Positions 31,720 through 33,003 of a stretch of DNA of 33,003 nt are shown here, piece by piece. Source of the stretch: Clostridia bacterium (lineage in GTDB: Bacteria > Bacillota > Clostridia > Oscillospirales > QAMX01); assembly GCA_017414715.1 (NCBI GenBank), contig JAFQKV010000071.1:1-33003 (forward strand). The letters run 5' to 3'. The position numbers and the translations under genes are program-made. The notes under the pieces were generated by a model that worked only from the letters and a program-made list of their open reading frames with translations, did not search any database and was not told the origin of the DNA. The stretch's first letter is position 1. Each line of letters opens with the position of its first letter.

Positions 31720-33003
31720 ATGAAACTTGCTTTTTCCACCAAAGGGTGGCATGATTTTACCTTTACGGATTTTCTCAATACGGCTGAGGAGCTGCGTTTC
31801 TCCGGCATTGAGATCCATAATCTTTCCGGTGCCGTGTTTGCCGAAAACGGCGGCGTTTTTGCCCCGGCTGAGATCGCAAATACCGCCCGCAGACTTGCGG
31901 ACCGCGAACTTTGCATCCCCTGCATCGACTCCCTGCAGGATATCACCTCTGCAGAGCCGGGCGAGGTAGCCGGAGAGGTGCGTGTGTGTATTGAGACGGC
32001 TGCGGCGCTGGGCGTTGAGAATGTCCGCGTGCGTGTCGGAAGCGATACGGTGGCGGAAGCGGCCGATGCGGTCATTGCCCGCGCGATGCGTTGCCTCGAT
32101 GTCATCGTTCCCATTGCCGAAAAGGCGGGGGTGACGCTGCTTCTGGAGACCATCGGTATCTTTGCGGACACCGGCCGTCTGCGTGAGGTGCTCGATCATT
32201 ATGCCTCCGATGCGCTGGCCGCCCTCTGGGACATCCATCACTCCGTGCGCACCGGCGGAGAGAAGCCTGCCACCACCATCTTTAACCTCGGCGCGTATGT
32301 GCGCCATGTGCACATCAAGGATTCCGCCCCCGTGGGCGACGGCTTTGAATACCGTCTCGTCGGCGAGGGTGATCTGCCCATCCGCGAGTTTATGATGGCG
32401 CTGCGCTCCATCAACTACGACGGATATATTTCCCTGGAGCTCGACCCCGCCTGGGTGGAGGAGCTGGGCGACGCGGACATCGTGTTCCCCCATTTTGCCG
32501 CCGCCATGAGCCGGTATGAGAATCCCTCCCGTATGCAGTCTACCCTCTTTTCCAACCGTACCGGTACCGGAAAGATGGTCTGGAAGAAGGAGACCCTCAT
32601 CGAAAAGACCTTCTCCCAGGTGCTGGATAAGATGGTGGAGGAGTTCCCCGACCAGTATTGCTTCAAATACACCACCCTGGATTATACCCGCACCTATGCG
32701 GAATTCCGCGACGATGTGGATACCTTTGCCCGGGCTCTGGTGGCTTTGGGCGTAGGCCCCGGCACCCATGTTTCCGTTTGGGCCACCAATATCCCGGAGT
32801 GGTACATCGCCTTCTGGGCAACCACCAAGATCGGCGCCGTTCTTGTGACGGTCAATACCGATTATAAGATCCACGAGGCGGAATATCTGCTGCGCCAGTC
32901 GGATACCCATACCCTCATTATGATCGACCGCTCGCTGGATTCCAACTATGCCGCCATCATGCAGGAGCTCTGCCCGGAGCTCAAGGACAATGCCCCCGGC
33001 GAG
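31720..33003 (+). CDS. TIM-barrel (AP endonuclease 2/xylose isomerase-like)-acyl-CoA synthetase fusion, 3' end outside window
   Basis: 428 residues are visible in one open frame to the window edge. Residues 1-270 form a sugar-isomerase/epimerase-like TIM barrel: KLAFSTKGWHDF, then the expected metal ligands Glu143 (LLLET), Asp171 and His173 or His174 (WDIHH), His198 (HVHIKD) and Glu240 (SLELD). From about 287 an AMP-forming ligase (ANL) domain starts: FARALVALGVGPGTHVSVWATNIPEWYIAFWATTKIGAVLVTVN is typical of acyl-CoA synthetases. The AMP-loop and catalytic Lys lie beyond the window. Start ATG 31720 follows AAGGA by 12 nt. No stop or frameshift separates the two domains. It is probably co-transcribed with the LeuA-like gene under the Leu T-box; the substrate is unknown. 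Confidence 0.88.
   Translation, partial: MKLAFSTKGWHDFTFTDFLNTAEELRFSGIEIHNLSGAVFAENGGVFAPAEIANTARRLADRELCIPCIDSLQDITSAEPGEVAGEVRVCIETAAALGVENVRVRVGSDTVAEAADAVIARAMRCLDVIVPIAEKAGVTLLLETIGIFADTGRLREVLDHYASDALAALWDIHHSVRTGGEKPATTIFNLGAYVRHVHIKDSAPVGDGFEYRLVGEGDLPIREFMMALRSINYDGYISLELDPAWVEELGDADIVFPHFAAAMSRYENPSRMQSTLFSNRTGTGKMVWKKETLIEKTFSQVLDKMVEEFPDQYCFKYTTLDYTRTYAEFRDDVDTFARALVALGVGPGTHVSVWATNIPEWYIAFWATTKIGAVLVTVNTDYKIHEAEYLLRQSDTHTLIMIDRSLDSNYAAIMQELCPELKDNAPGE

Noticed and set aside
30244-32910. Open frame of 888 codons on the minus strand
   Set aside because: It is antisense to the LeuA-like and fusion genes, crosses the T-box terminator, and has Gly/His-rich composition with no motif. 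It is a by-product of codon bias on the plus strand.

Overview
This 33 kb window looks like chromosomal DNA of a GC-rich, endospore-forming member of the Clostridia. The evidence is a gerA-type spore germination operon, a Firmicutes-style rimP-nusA-rnpM-infB operon, strong AGGAGG-type ribosome binding sites, nine sigma-A-like promoters that all have 17-nt spacers, a T-box leader, and a BlaI/BlaR1-type pair. An Oscillospirales-like gut lineage is my guess from gene style; no species can be named. I see no rRNA or tRNA gene, CRISPR array, insertion sequence or prophage.

Layout. 1-3100 (minus): gerAA-gerAB-gerAC, with gerAC running off the left edge. 3298-5709 (plus): a secreted transglutaminase-like surface protein. 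5752-9485: murC (minus), cca (plus) and an mreB/mbl-family gene (minus), separated by bidirectional hairpin terminators. 9600-19337 (plus): one long housekeeping operon, rimP-nusA-rnpM-infB-rbfA-nrnA-truB-ribF-prmC-metK, covering ribosome maturation, transcription elongation, initiation factor 2, tRNA pseudouridylation, flavin synthesis, release-factor methylation and SAM synthesis. 19461-22996: two overlapping genes for a heterodimeric ABC exporter with one consensus and one degenerate ATP site. 23100-26094: a yybP-ykoY (Mn2+) riboswitch followed by a P2A-type cation ATPase. 26155-28246 (minus): a BlaI-family repressor and M56 sensor protease with palindromic operators. 28302-29869: a DUF975 membrane protein and a Thr/Pro-repeat membrane-anchored protein, divergently transcribed.

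The most unusual part is the right end (29907-33003). A consensus promoter drives a T-box leader whose specifier reads as CTC (Leu). Its acceptor-binding bulge, TGGT, would pair with a tRNA ending ACCA. The leader precedes a 2-isopropylmalate-synthase-like protein that keeps the LeuA C-terminal regulatory domain but has lost the catalytic RDG motif and both metal-binding histidines. The next gene fuses an AP-endonuclease-2/xylose-isomerase-like TIM barrel to an AMP-forming acyl-CoA synthetase domain and runs off the right edge. Together they suggest an undescribed leucine-responsive operon with a pseudo-LeuA and a two-domain acyl-activating enzyme.

Most housekeeping calls are secure. Regulatory calls rest on visible motifs and hand-checked base pairing. 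The role of the terminal operon is inference.
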